Part shown: positions 11,476 through 22,159 of the stretch, in pieces
Position numbering within the stretch: the stretch's first letter is position 1
Layout of the letters: every line of letters begins with the position of its first letter
From: Nymphaea colorata
Lineage: Eukaryota > Streptophyta > Magnoliopsida > Nymphaeales > Nymphaeaceae
Length of the DNA: 64,000 bases
Assembly: GCF_008831285.2 (NCBI RefSeq)
Contig: NW_022204507.1
Coordinates: forward strand, 2,774,814 to 2,838,813
Direction of reading: 5' to 3'
Program-made: the position numbers and the translations under genes
The notes under the pieces: generated by a model
Database searches by the model: none
What the model was told of the DNA's origin: nothing
What the model saw: the letters and a program-made list of their open reading frames with translations, nothing else

Positions 11476-12740
11476 ATGCCAAAACCGGTCAATGATGTAC
11501 CAGAATTTTAAGGACTAGAATCATGAAAATTTTATGCCTTTTATTCTAAGATTTGACTCAGTTGACTTGTTCAGTGTATCTTCTAAATAATAGTGGTTTG
11601 TTGTCAATATAGTTTGTAATGATGCTTAATAGTATAAAAATTATGGATGTTTGAAAAATTATTTCCTTGTGCTATGTCTTCAATAAAAAATTTGCCTTCA
11701 TTAAAAAACAAATTGGTCTCAAAAGTTTAGGTTCACATCATCTTTAATTTTTTTTTCTAACAATATTGTACATTAATTTATGCAATAATGTTTTTGAAAT
11801 AAATATTACTCGAAGCACTCAACAGATGGTTCTGCATGACTCTTTGCATGCTTGATGTAATTTTTTTTTTGTTTTTTCATGTTACGTGCTATCCTTCTCA
11901 TTGCAACTTTCCAAGTAGGATTGTGAAAAAATAAAAAATAAAACCATGTTCCATCCATAGCATTTGAAGATATGAAATGATCTTTAAATGCAGCAACCAA
12001 ATCTAGACATACATACGCCTTGCATTACTGCAACAAGAACGTGATGTCCACATAGAACATGTATCCTAGAATGCAACATTCTGCAAAAAAATAGCTTTGA
12101 AAAAATCAATAAAATGAAAGGATGAAATATGATATGTTTTAAACGATAGTAGTGCATTAGAAAACAACTGAGTTACCTGTAAAATGTGGATTTGTACGTG
12201 GGTAGGAAAGGAGGAAATGAATTAAGCTTACAAAGTGGGTCTCAAAATTTTGAGCTCTCTGTGTTGGTTACTTATTTTCATGTTTATCATAGACATGTCA
12301 TTTATCTGTAGTTTGTGGTGCAATAATGCATGAATTAATTTACGTTCTCCTTCCTAGACATTATGCTGGGTATTATACTCCATCAAAAAAATTGATTCTA
12401 CAATTGTGATTTCAACCAGTTCAGATGCAGAAATTTATCACCGATTTGGATGAATGAATTGTGAATCCTCGAACAGTATTAGAAACTAAAAGTCATCTTT
12501 TTGTCAAAATGCAACATACAAAAAAGTTAATTAAATACTATATTAAAATATGTTAAAACAGTGCATATATAAGAAGACCCAATTAGTGCGTCCATTTGGG
12601 AAGCAGGTTGCAGTAATAGCTTTCTGGGGGGAAGCCCCCAACCTTTATCATTTTGTGAGCAGGTTGTTTCCCCATGTTCACCAGTGATAGAGAGTAATGC
12701 CCAAAGCGCCTCCATTTCATGTGAATTTTATTCTTAACGC
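11476..12740. repeat. 1.25-kb segment found three times in window (copy 1)
   Basis: Starts near CCAAAACCGGTCAATGAT and ends near TTTTATTCTTAAC. The same segment occurs at 39,017-40,259 and 46,110-47,364. The 46-kb copy is the expected partner in copy B, and the 39-kb copy is extra. A minus-strand frame opening MEALWALLS (12,715 downward) is retained in all three copies but later diverges. No transposase and no terminal inverted repeats were found. Confidence 0.9.
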
Positions 12741-14028
12741 ATCAAATAATTGCAAATATTATTGAGTTGATTTCTATCAAGACAAAACAGTTGTAAATTT
12801 TTTTGTTAATGTTTTGCTATATATCCTATTGTTTATCCTTGTGAAAAGTACGTAATCTATTACGTAAAAACCTATAAATCACTTAGCTAGTTTTACTATA
12901 ATATGGTGCCATAATATTAAAAGAAAAATAATTATGTTTAGAATTTCCTGAGGCTGTATAATTAATTTGGTGCTTAAAGGATGAATAAAAGCTATATACT
13001 AATCATTAATATGCATCTACAACGGCACATCCCTTAATTCTTTTTTTTTTCGAATAAATATTGATGCATCTCTTCCTTGTTCTCTGAGTAAATTTGGCAT
13101 GTTTATCTTAGTTAATTTGTAGGAGGATTGGACATTAACACCTAGGAGTATATTAAATTTCCACAGTAAATTATTCAAAATTAATCAATATTGAGGTTAT
13201 TAAGTTTTTTATAAAAATATTTTGAAAAGTCATTAATAAAAGTGGTGGGTGTTGGTTGCTAACAAGACTGAACAAAATCCCCAAAATGTTGCCAACTAAT
13301 TTGTTGATTCTAGCTCATTGTGCATATCTTTGAGACAACAACAACATTTGCTGGTAAGGTGGATCATCATGTATAGTGAACATCCCAAACAGTGCACCAA
13401 TTAACGAACAGCTAATATTTATTTTTTTATTTTATTTTATTTTTTTGAGGGGGGGTGGTGGGGGAGAGAGAGAGAGATCGTTGATTTTGTTTAGAAAAAC
13501 GCAATTGAAATATTAGTGAGTTAAAGGCTTAGAAAATTTGGTTTCTCTTTTAATGACGTAAAACATCAAGAACATTTTAGTTCTACTATTTGCTAAGTTA
13601 TTTTTCTTAATATTTGTTATCATATTTTTTCAAAAAATTGGTGAGGATCATAACACCTTGTTGAAATTTTCTGCTCGATCGACCATCATGCATGTTGATA
13701 CGAATATGGACATGAAGCATAGCCGGTTTTCTGGGCTTTCAAACATGGTGTATATTTTTCTATTTGGCATACAATCTCTCGTTAGACATATTCTGATCTT
13801 GATTAACTTACTCTACAATACAAAAAAAAAATCACTTTCAAATTAATTGATATAAACCCACATATAATTCACGAGTTGGACGCGCTGTATTAGGCAACTA
13901 TTTCCCAAATTCCACTGATTTTCCAGCTTTCTTTTTTTTGTTGGTTTATAGCTCAATTTGGCTTCGGCAGAGCAGGGCTTGGTTTCAAATCAAGACCTAA
14001 GAATAGGGTTTTGTTCATTGTAATATGC
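12741..14028. other. No gene seen
   Basis: AT-rich sequence shared with copy B (47,365-48,561). It contains a T-rich then G-rich and (GA)n patch near 13,420-13,480. No coding or structural signal was recognised. Confidence 0.5.
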
Positions 14029-14036
14029 AGTGGACG

Positions 14037-14809
14037 CAGGGCTGCACATGCATGAGTCAAGTCAAGCTCTAGTTGGGTCAGCCCGAGCTCGACTTCACTC
14101 AAAAAACTCGAGCTCGAACTCGACTTGAGCTCCGAAACAAGCTCGAGCTCAACTCAATGATACAACATCGGTCTCAAACTCGACTCATTTAACTTGTTTA
14201 TGTTAAACATGTCTTGTTTCGTTTCACTTGTCTAACTCGTTTAGTTTTTACTCATTCAATTTTTTTTTTCTCATTATAATTCAATATTCATTGTAGAGTC
14301 AAGCCGAGTTGAGTTTTTATTGTGAAAGATTTCCCAAATGTCAAGGAGAAAGCAACGGATGAACAAGGCAAGAAAAGATTATCAGTTGGAGGATCAACTC
14401 AGCCAAGGAAAGAATTTTTGACTTCCAAATTATATACTTAACACCTTGCTATATCGATACCATTGTAACGTTGGATTCTTACCTTTGTTGTACCAACTTC
14501 ATAACGTTGTAATGTTTCCATATTTACATCACATGCTGTAACCTTGTTACATTATATAAATCAAGGAATAGTCTTGCAGTCAATATCGCAAGAGATTTAC
14601 TCATACCCGTCCTCTGGAGTTGTCACTTTCTCCCTCTCTTGTTTCTATTTTCTTTCATTTACAACTCGAACTCGACTCGTTTAACATTTCGAGTATACAT
14701 TTGAACTCAAGCTCAACTCATTTACAAACAAGTCGAGTTCGAGTTGAGCTTCAACGAGTGAGTTCGACCAAATCAAGCTCGAGCTGGCTCAACTTGTTGT
14801 GCAGCCCTA
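14037..14809. mobile_element. hAT-like non-autonomous element with nested solo LTR
   Basis: Terminal inverted repeats read CAGGGCTGCACA on the left and TGTGCAGCCCTA on the right. The flanking 8-bp repeats are AGTGGACG (14,029-14,036) and AGTGGACC (14,810-14,817). The interior is rich in alternating CGAGCTCGA words that can fold into hairpins. An 8-bp target-site duplication and a CAGGG terminus are typical of hAT transposons. No transposase frame is present. Removing the nested LTR leaves about 430 bp, matching the copy B element (411 bp). Confidence 0.8.
14321..14657. mobile_element. Solo LTR inserted in the hAT-like element (copy A only)
   Basis: The 337-bp insert starts TGTGAAAGAT and ends TTTCTTTCA, giving the canonical TG...CA ends. 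It is flanked by TTTAT (14,316-14,320) and TTTAC (14,658-14,662), a 5-bp repeat with one mismatch. Copy B lacks it and reads straight through at 48,815-48,835. An ATTATATAAATC stretch near 14,551 could be the LTR TATA box. The insertion therefore postdates the 35.8-kb duplication. The parent family is unidentified. Confidence 0.7.
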
Positions 14810-14954
14810 AGTGGACCTCTCTTTTAGACATATAATAATAATCTACTTATTGATCCAGTCTTTTGTGATGCACCAAAATCCCTTTTGGAATAGATTTTTC
14901 GGAAAACCAGCTATATCCTTTCACCCCTAGCCGCAAGTCATCCCCGTATTTTGC

Positions 14955-16455
14955 CACGTATGTGCCGGCTATAAGCTCCGTTCCTTCGACTGATTGTTCG
15001 CATCAGATCTGAGGTTCTCTATTGCACTTACCTCCCCACTCACCAAAGTGAGGCGGTCCTTGAAAGTGCTCTTCAATCCAATTTCCATGAGTACTACTCA
15101 AAAGCATGGGTGTGGGTGTACGACATTTCTGCTCAAGTGTTGGAGAAGTCCAAATTCCTAAAGAGGAAAAGGTAAAGCCTGGACTCCAAGGGCATTGTCT
15201 CCCAAGTATTGAATTTGTCGTAGGACTGAACGGGCCCAATGGAAAATGGGTGACTTATGTATTAATGGGTTTAAGAAGCTGCAGCAGCAGCAGCCACTAA
15301 AAGAAAGGGATAACTTACAAAATTACTCATCTCAATCTAAATTATCTGCAGAGGAAGAGAAAAATAAAAAGGATAATTTTCAATAAAAGGTCAACTGTGT
15401 AAATTATTCCTTATAATTTTAGTGACTCCATGCAGAAGCAACACATTGAAATTTCATCACAAAAGATGAGTGCACGTTTCTTAATTTTCAAGAGTTGACT
15501 GGGGATTTACTATTTTGCCAAAAATCGAGCCACTTTTTATAATTTTGTGAAAGATTGTGGAAATATTTCAGTACGTTCATTCTAAAATGTGCTAACGTTT
15601 TAATGGCAAAACTACAAAAAAAAAGGTTTTACGAAAAATAGTTTTTTAAAACTTATTTTGTAATTAGTTTTCCAAAACAGATTTGTATGTTTGGATATAG
15701 AATAAGAACAGTTTTGGTTTTTTCATTAATTTTGGTAAAATATTTTCTTCCAAAAATAATTCTTCAAAAAACTTGCACTTCTTATCATCCAAACTCTTAC
15801 AAAACAGTGTCTTAGAAGGAATAATCATTTTTTACCTCAAAAAATGAGTTTTCCACCCAAACAACCCAAGAGTACGCGGAAGTTAAAAGGACACTCTTGG
15901 AAAACAATTCAAACAAAAAAGTTATATGTTAAAGTTTTTTGACTTCGTACGCGGGAGAAAAGTCGATGGATGGAATATGCCATGGGACCAAAAAAAAGTT
16001 CAACCAATAGATATACAAAACCATCTCTTCGAAACTTCTGGTTTTGAGCAATTATTTCTAAAACCTGACTAATTAAATGCATGTTTATTTCCGAAAAATC
16101 TAAACAATCAAAATTAAATTACAGATATATGCCGAAAGAAAATATATAAAATGGTTGGACAGATGTCATCAGTGATAACCCTTAAAAAATGCATGAAGAA
16201 CCACTAAAAAATGCAGGGTGGCTTCGATGTGAATGAAGGTTTATAGTCATACTTTCAGAGAACGTTGAAGTAGCGGAGTCATTTAGATCTACATCTTTTC
16301 TTCCACGTCAAAGAAAACAAAGTGGGTGATCAGTGAACAGCAATTTAAAAATGTGTAGGGTGTTTTCGATGTGAATGGCTGGCAGATGCCAAAAGAAAAT
16401 CAATGTATATTGTAGAGTTTTGTATTAGCTAAGGGTGAGCATTCATTCAGGTACC
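14955..16455. other. Copy A-specific 1.5 kb, nothing recognised
   Basis: Copy B has only about 160 unrelated bp at this position (49,130-49,290). Open frames on both strands at 15,003-15,300 overlap each other and show no known domain. A (GCA)n run lies near 15,280-15,295. The rest is AT-rich. Confidence 0.5.
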
Positions 16456-16459
16456 CTAT

Positions 16460-16482
16460 TTCTCTCCCTCTCTCTCTCTCTA

Positions 16483-16541
<59 letters not shown>

Positions 16542-16557
16542 GTACATATATATATAT
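16460..16557. repeat. Compound (CT)n-(TG)n-(TA)n microsatellite
   Basis: A run of CT, then TG, then about 30 TA dinucleotides with a few interruptions. The copy B equivalent at 49,300-49,332 is much shorter. The open frames through it on both strands are low-complexity artefacts. Confidence 0.95.
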
Positions 16558-17650
16558 TTCTCTGTGAGCATCGTCTTCCTTAGTGAGATGTTGATGGAAA
16601 ATCATCACTTCGAATGTCTGGATGGACAATCCACCATCGGCAAGAATGAGTGTTCTTGTGGTGACTATCACCTATGGCAACAAGCACAGACTCTTTCCTA
16701 ATGTCATTGCAAACCCCCATGACTGCTGAGGGTTTGCCAATGTCTATGGATTTTCTTTTTTTTTTTTTTGGTAGATTGTGTGAATTGGACCAAATATGCC
16801 TTAAACTGAGAAGCTGTCTATCAGACCTGGCCCAATTACTTACTAATAGTTGTGGCTGGAGCTGCCGAAGGGTTTCAGGTTTATTCAAGTATGAATAGAG
16901 CTATTCACGAGCAAGTTCAAACATGGCTCGAGTTCTAAAAACTTGAATTTGGCCCAAGCAGTTTGTCGAGGATTGGCTTGAGCTTATTTGGACAGAAAAA
17001 GGCAGTATGGATTCATATATTTTCAATTACCATGAATTAAGAGAAGATCATTTTCTTATTAGTTGTTTTCTTTAAGAGAATAGAGTACTCTTCTAAACAA
17101 AGTCATTACCAAACAAGCAAGAACGAACATTTTAGAATGAAAATACAACATGGCATTAACAACCTTTAACAATTGAAAGACCGTGATTCTGTGGTTGTTT
17201 GTACAACTGGACTGAAAGAAAGGGGAGAATTAGCAAAAAAAATTGGCAACAACGATACTGAAAAAATTAAAACATTAATTAGAAGGAAGATATATACATT
17301 TCTATTTCATTTGGGAGACTGAGACTGCGCTGGCTTATTTTTCAAGTGTGAATCACATAATGGTGCCCAATTCAATTAGTGGTTGACATTTGGAGTAATT
17401 TGATTCAATTGCCTTAGCGTTTTGTGCCCCATTCTTGCCCTTCTTTGACATTTGATTAATTGGAAGAAAAGGAATGGCTACCCTAACAATGAATGTCGTC
17501 AATTTTTTGTGAAGAATTCAACATCAGGAGCCAAACCGATAATTGCACTTAAGAAGCACTCAGTTAAACGTTCATAATTTTCTCCTGCTGAAAGCAACAC
17601 AATCGATGAAAAGTGACTCATTTTAAACAGAAGAAAAGAACAGTTCAACT
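16558..17650. other. No gene seen
   Basis: Shared with copy B (49,333-50,352). Small frames near 16,570-16,700 are conserved in part but are frameshifted between copies and match nothing I know. Confidence 0.45.
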
Positions 17651-17835
17651 AGTGGCGGAGCCAGAATTTTTCGGCTATGGGGCACTCTTATAGAAATTCA
17701 CATTTTTGATGGTGCGCAACATATATAAATAAGTAAATAATTGTAAGAAATCTATGTAAAAATAAATAAAAAATTTGTTGTTGGGATGGGCAACTGCCCA
17801 TGCGAGCATATATGTAGATCTGTTACTGTGTTCAA
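17651..17835. repeat. Dispersed repeat starting GGCGGAGCCAGAATTTT
   Basis: The opening AGTGGCGGAGCCAGAATTTT, followed later by GGGCAACTGCCC, is a common pattern of short dispersed plant repeats. Copy B has a shortened version at 50,353-50,490 that lacks the right part. No terminal repeats were delimited. Confidence 0.4.
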
Positions 17836-18259
17836 CAGCCTTGAACCCAGGGATGAGGGAAAGGGTGTGAGGTTTCAACCTCTTATCGAATTACCAAAAA
17901 CAGAAGAAAAGAAAAAGGAGAGCTTGTGTGAGAACTAGATTACCTTGCAGGCCTCTCTTTGATGATGATTAAGCTTCTCCATAGATTTACCTCCGCCTCC
18001 GTGGATACGTCCAAGAAGATGCAGCCTTATTATCTTTTATGAAAATCCTCTAATTGGTGGCGAGCAGTTGAATTTCTTCAGCTAGGGAACAACAGAAAAT
18101 GAAACTCAGGAGATGTACACATACATATGAACTGAGAAGATGTTTCCTCTTTAAATTCCAAAAATTCATCCACTGAAGTGCAGTAATACTTTAAATTTTG
18201 AACCTTTAGGACACGTTAGGCAAACAAAACACTATGTAATTATTTCATAAATATAAATA

Positions 18260-18806
18260 TGCACAAAACAGTCCTACATCTGCTTCTGCCCCTGCCTTCA
18301 GACCATAAGGTGGAGAAAAAGCCTGAAGAAGCTGGCTGCCTTAGGAACAAGGCCTTAGAGGTGCAGGCAGGCAGCCACGGCTTTCTTCCTTCCTTTGCCT
18401 CCAAGGTTCAGGATGAAGGGATTGAGAAACAGCGTTGCGGACATATGAGGTAATTTGCATGAAGCATACCTTCAAAGATGTGAGCTATATCACACTTGCC
18501 GCCTGTTTCATTCCTTCTGCATATATGTCATCTGCAAACACGCCTGAGCTATACTCCAAGAAAATGCTGCAGACTCATAGGAGCCAGTGCAAAGGGAAGC
18601 ATTGATGCAGTGAGGGCCGACGGCCGAGAACCACCAGAACCGGTAGAAGAAGAACTTGAGGAGGCAGCCATGAGATCACACGCCAATACCAAGCAGCAGC
18701 AAAAAAATGAAAGACACGAGTAATGGAATGGCTCGTGCACAAGGAAAATTTCCCTAAGGAATTTGGTGAGGCAATACCAGGATGAGCTTTGTCCTTTTAA
18801 AAATAA
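18260..18806 (-). pseudogene. Copia leader and gag start relic (minus strand)
   Basis: Downstream, on the minus strand, of a perfect copia primer-binding site lies an ATG-initiated frame beginning MAASSSSSSTGSGGSRP at 18,671. This is the low-complexity Ser-rich start typical of plant copia gag. The frame breaks after about 40 residues. A second minus-strand frame (SSGVFADDIYAEG) continues until 18,260 and is also retained in copy B, but I do not recognise it. The element is inactive. Copy B equivalent: 50,900-51,433. Confidence 0.6.
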
Positions 18807-18818
18807 GCTCTGATACCA
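18807..18818 (-). promoter_or_regulatory. Copia primer-binding site (initiator tRNA-Met)
   Basis: On the minus strand this reads TGGTATCAGAGC, the exact consensus for priming by initiator tRNA-Met in plant copia elements. Copy B has one mismatch at 51,434-51,445. Confidence 0.85.
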
Positions 18819-18960
18819 TAATAGGGCAAGAGAGAAAAGGAAAGATGGGTAGGTGATACAAATTATAGAGGTTCGGTCATTTGACCTACATCCTCTCTCT
18901 CATACCAATTTTTCATGTATTTTGGTATGAGGTTCCATTTTCTTTTATATGTTTACAGTT
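18819..18960 (-). repeat. 3' part of copia LTR (minus strand)
   Basis: Immediately 5' of the primer-binding site, the minus strand carries a likely TATA box (ATATAAAAG near 18,950-18,942). It then carries an R/U5-like stretch including GACCGAACCTCTATAA near 18,880, the usual pattern of plant copia LTR ends. The LTR start is not delimited and may lie inside the adjacent tandem repeat. Confidence 0.5.
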
Positions 18961-20122
18961 CTCAATGTTTTCTTACGAAAAAATTTTCAACAGTGTATTT
19001 TCATTCAATTTTGATTTTTCATGAACATTGGATTCATTTGCCTCTTCTCTCTCTCTCTCTCTTTTCTTTTTCCCTTTATTTCGTCCGATTATCTCATCTG
19101 GTGCTGGATTAGATACTTCTTCCATTTCTGAAAATCTGAATGTTAAGATGGTCTCAACACGAGGGAGATTCAACTGCGTGCACACGTTTGTGCAAGCAAC
19201 AAAAATTAGTTTTTCAATATTTTAGAAATTTTTTATAATGGTCTGTACATTTTAATCTTGTAGTATTTTTATAATTCCTTTTTGCCCCTTAAAAGTCTTC
19301 TTTAAAACAAATTTCATGCGCAAGGAATCTTGCAACTTGAACCAGCAACCGGCCACCTACTGTAATAGTTGGATGGTTGTAATTTAAATTTAATAACTTG
19401 GAGGCTAACTTTCTGATAGAGACATGGAATCGATGGATCCATTTTTGTTATGAAAAGCAATTATCTGCTTTGACTTTTAAGAAGAGGGTCCTTGTTATTT
19501 TCTTTAAACCCATGAACTATCCATGAACGGTTATTCTGTTTACAGTTCTCAACGTTTTCTTAAGAAAAAATTTTCAACAGTGTATTTTCATTCAATTTTG
19601 ATTTTTCATGAACATTGGATTCATTTGCCTCTTCTCTCTCTCTCTCTTTTCTTTTTCCCTTTATTTTGTCCGATTATCTCATCTGGTGCTGGATTAGATA
19701 CTTCTCCCATTTCTGAAAATCTGAATGTTAAGATGGTCTCAACACGAGGGAGATTCAACTGCGTGCACACGTTTGTGCAAGCAACAAAAATTAGTTTTTT
19801 AATATTTTAAAATTTTTTTATAATGGTCTGTACATTTTAATCTTTTAGTATTTTTATAATTCCTTTTTGCCCCTTAAAAGTCTTCTTTAAAACAAATTTC
19901 ATGCGCAAGGAATCTTGCAACTTGAACCAGCAACCGGCCACCTACTGTAATAGTTGGATGGTTGTAATTTAAATTTAATAACTTGGAGGCTAACTTTCTG
20001 ATAGAGACATGGAATCGATGGATCCATTTTTGTTATGAAAAGCATTTATCTGCTTTGACTTTTAAGAAGAGGGTCCTTGTTATTTTCTTTAAACCCATGA
20101 ACTATGCATGAACGGTTATTCT
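18951..20122. repeat. 587-bp tandem duplication, copy A only
   Basis: Unit 1 spans 18,951-19,537 and unit 2 19,538-20,122. They differ by only a handful of substitutions and small indels. Copy B has a single, more diverged unit at about 51,945-52,520. The duplication is therefore younger than the 35.8-kb event. Confidence 0.93.
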
Positions 20123-20136
20123 GAAATCAAAACAAA

Positions 20137-21310
20137 CTTGGTCAAGCATGTGACGAGGTTTAGGCCACCTCTAGATCTACTCCAAATGATATTTTTTTCA
20201 TAAGCCTTCTTGCTTTTATAGCTGCATTTTTTAATCAATACCCACGAGATCAGGTTACATGCACGATCCATACCCTTTTAGAAAATGACAAGTGCCCCCC
20301 CTGCCCCCAGCCCACTGGCTCCCTAGCCCACTTTGAGGGGTACCTGGCATCCACAGGAGCTTGGCACAAGCCTAGGCATATAACCAGCTTCCAACATCCA
20401 CCCATGTCATCGATACTAGACTAAACACATGAGAGAGATAGAACTTGTCAGTGAGGGAAACAGGGATGGGGAGCACATGAAGAAGGGGTTGAGAGTTTAT
20501 TTCCTTTCTTAAGTGTAAAGTGTGTCGTAGGCCTCCTCATGAGCATGTTGTTGCCAACTCCGCCATCATCAACATCATCATTGTCTTCTCAAGAGATTTA
20601 GTGGAGAAAGTATGACTTAGCAATTTCCAACATTCAGGAGGCTATGAAGCTCAAAGAAAGAAGGTTAGGGCATTCTTCCTCTTGGGATCTGTTATGGAAA
20701 ATGAAAACGAATTCTCAAAGCTGTGTTATATTAACTTTGTTTTTTTACACCTATTGTAAAGCTGTAAAATTGAATCGTGGTATTCCTTGCCACGCATGTG
20801 AAATTCTATAGAAGGTTGAAGGCATGATTTTGTTGTAACAGAAAATATCCTTTTACGCGTGTAAAAAAATTTATTATGTACAGAAAGAGTATAAATATGT
20901 GAAAGCAAGAAGAGCATGATGCTCTGTTCCATCCATTCCCAGCGTCCTTGGTTATTCTCTATTGATTCCGTGGCAGCCCTGATTTTCTCTTGTGCATCAT
21001 CTGAAACTCGCAAGATATTGCAAGGGGAGGAAAGGAGTGGTGGCGGACAAGGAGTGTTGGGCTTGTGATGATGTGCAACAGGTTGATGAATTATTTTGAG
21101 GGACCAAAAAAGACATTGATGTATTTTTCAATAGCCCTGCCTCCTCTTTTCCCAAAAGTTCTTTATGTGGCTAGATTTCTTTTGCACCAGTACAAATCGT
21201 TCCAAAAAAATGTCAAATTGGGCACCTCAATTTGGTTGTTAATTCTGTTGGATAGTGGCCCTGAGCCCTATCCTTCATCTCGTAACTGCAAGCCAGATTA
21301 AATTGAAAAA
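20137..21310. repeat. R3 repeat block, copy 1
   Basis: The same block occurs at 25,540-33,060 (interrupted) and 54,960-56,105. A section at about 20,690-20,995 looks LTR-like on the plus strand: it begins TGTTATGGAAAATG, has GAGTATAAATATG near 20,888, and could end GTGCATCA. A minus-strand frame at 21,013-20,726 is retained in copy 3, but its translation has no known domain and the TATA-like signal is opposite, so I do not call it a gene. Confidence 0.8.
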
Positions 21311-22115
21311 CTCATTCCCAAAATAAAAGATTTCATTAAAATGAAATTTAAAAGTTTATTTTGTTACCATTTACGAACAAGCCAAAAATTCTCTCTGGCG
21401 ATAACCGCTGCTGGGATTCAGGAAATCCTGGGAGGCAGACTATAAAGTCTCAGCTTATGTTCATCTGAAGGTTGATCATTAGATTAACCTTGCGACGCCT
21501 CCCAAAATGATGTAGTTAGCTATAAAAATACTGTTCTTGCTTAAACGAGCCTTAAGTCTGTCCATTTTATGCCTGTCACAGGATACTTTGCTCAAGGTTC
21601 AGTGTCGAGCACAAGCTAGGTCTTGGTTTGTTGAGTGGAGTTTGAACTGACCCTTTAAAGCACAATTGCTCGAGCATGACAAGACCTGAGCAGAGGTGGG
21701 CTCTATCCCGCTTGTGTATATCCACAACTATAATATATGCTATTGGTAATGGCTTTTACCATAGCCAATAGTCATAATGTAGTTTCCAAAAAAACTTATT
21801 GGCAAATACTCTTGCCCTAGCGAATAGCTAAGTTTGCCCTTGCCCTTGACAGCACGGGGAAAAGTCTTTTGTTAGGCCAAGGGTCATTGCCAATAACATC
21901 ATTGGTAAAACCTCGTTGAGTTATTGACAATGGTCGAAGTCGTTGCAAGAAGTTCTTACAGCAGTGATTCCTTCACTGCTATAGCTCTCCTTTTTCTTTT
22001 GAAAACAAAACAAAATGGTGCTTCTATAGCAAGTAAGCCAGTTTTTTCTAATTTGAAAGTGGGATGGTTTCAAACAGATTGTCTAGATCGATACCAACAA
22101 ACAAAAACATAGACT
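21311..22115. other. No gene seen
   Basis: Shared with copy B (56,106-56,905). The stretch 21,700-21,930 contains several diverged words of the form TATTGGCAA/TTGCCAATA in both orientations, suggesting a decayed palindromic repeat. No coding signal. Confidence 0.45.
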
Positions 22116-22123
22116 ACTGAAAC

Positions 22124-22158
22124 AAATATATATATATATATATAGAGGGAGAGAGATG
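22124..22158. repeat. (TA)n-(GA)n microsatellite: empty LINE site
   Basis: This is the counterpart of the GA run that holds the 5.85-kb LINE in copy B. The sequence on both sides continues without interruption here. Confidence 0.85.
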
Positions 22159-22159
22159 A

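Noticed and set aside
16435-16701. Open frames on both strands through the (TA)n run
   Set aside because: They translate a microsatellite (I-Y repeats) and differ in length between copies.
18549-18740. Ser-rich MAASSSSSSTGSG frame as a host gene first exon
   Set aside because: It follows a perfect copia primer-binding site and LTR end, so a gag start explains it better.
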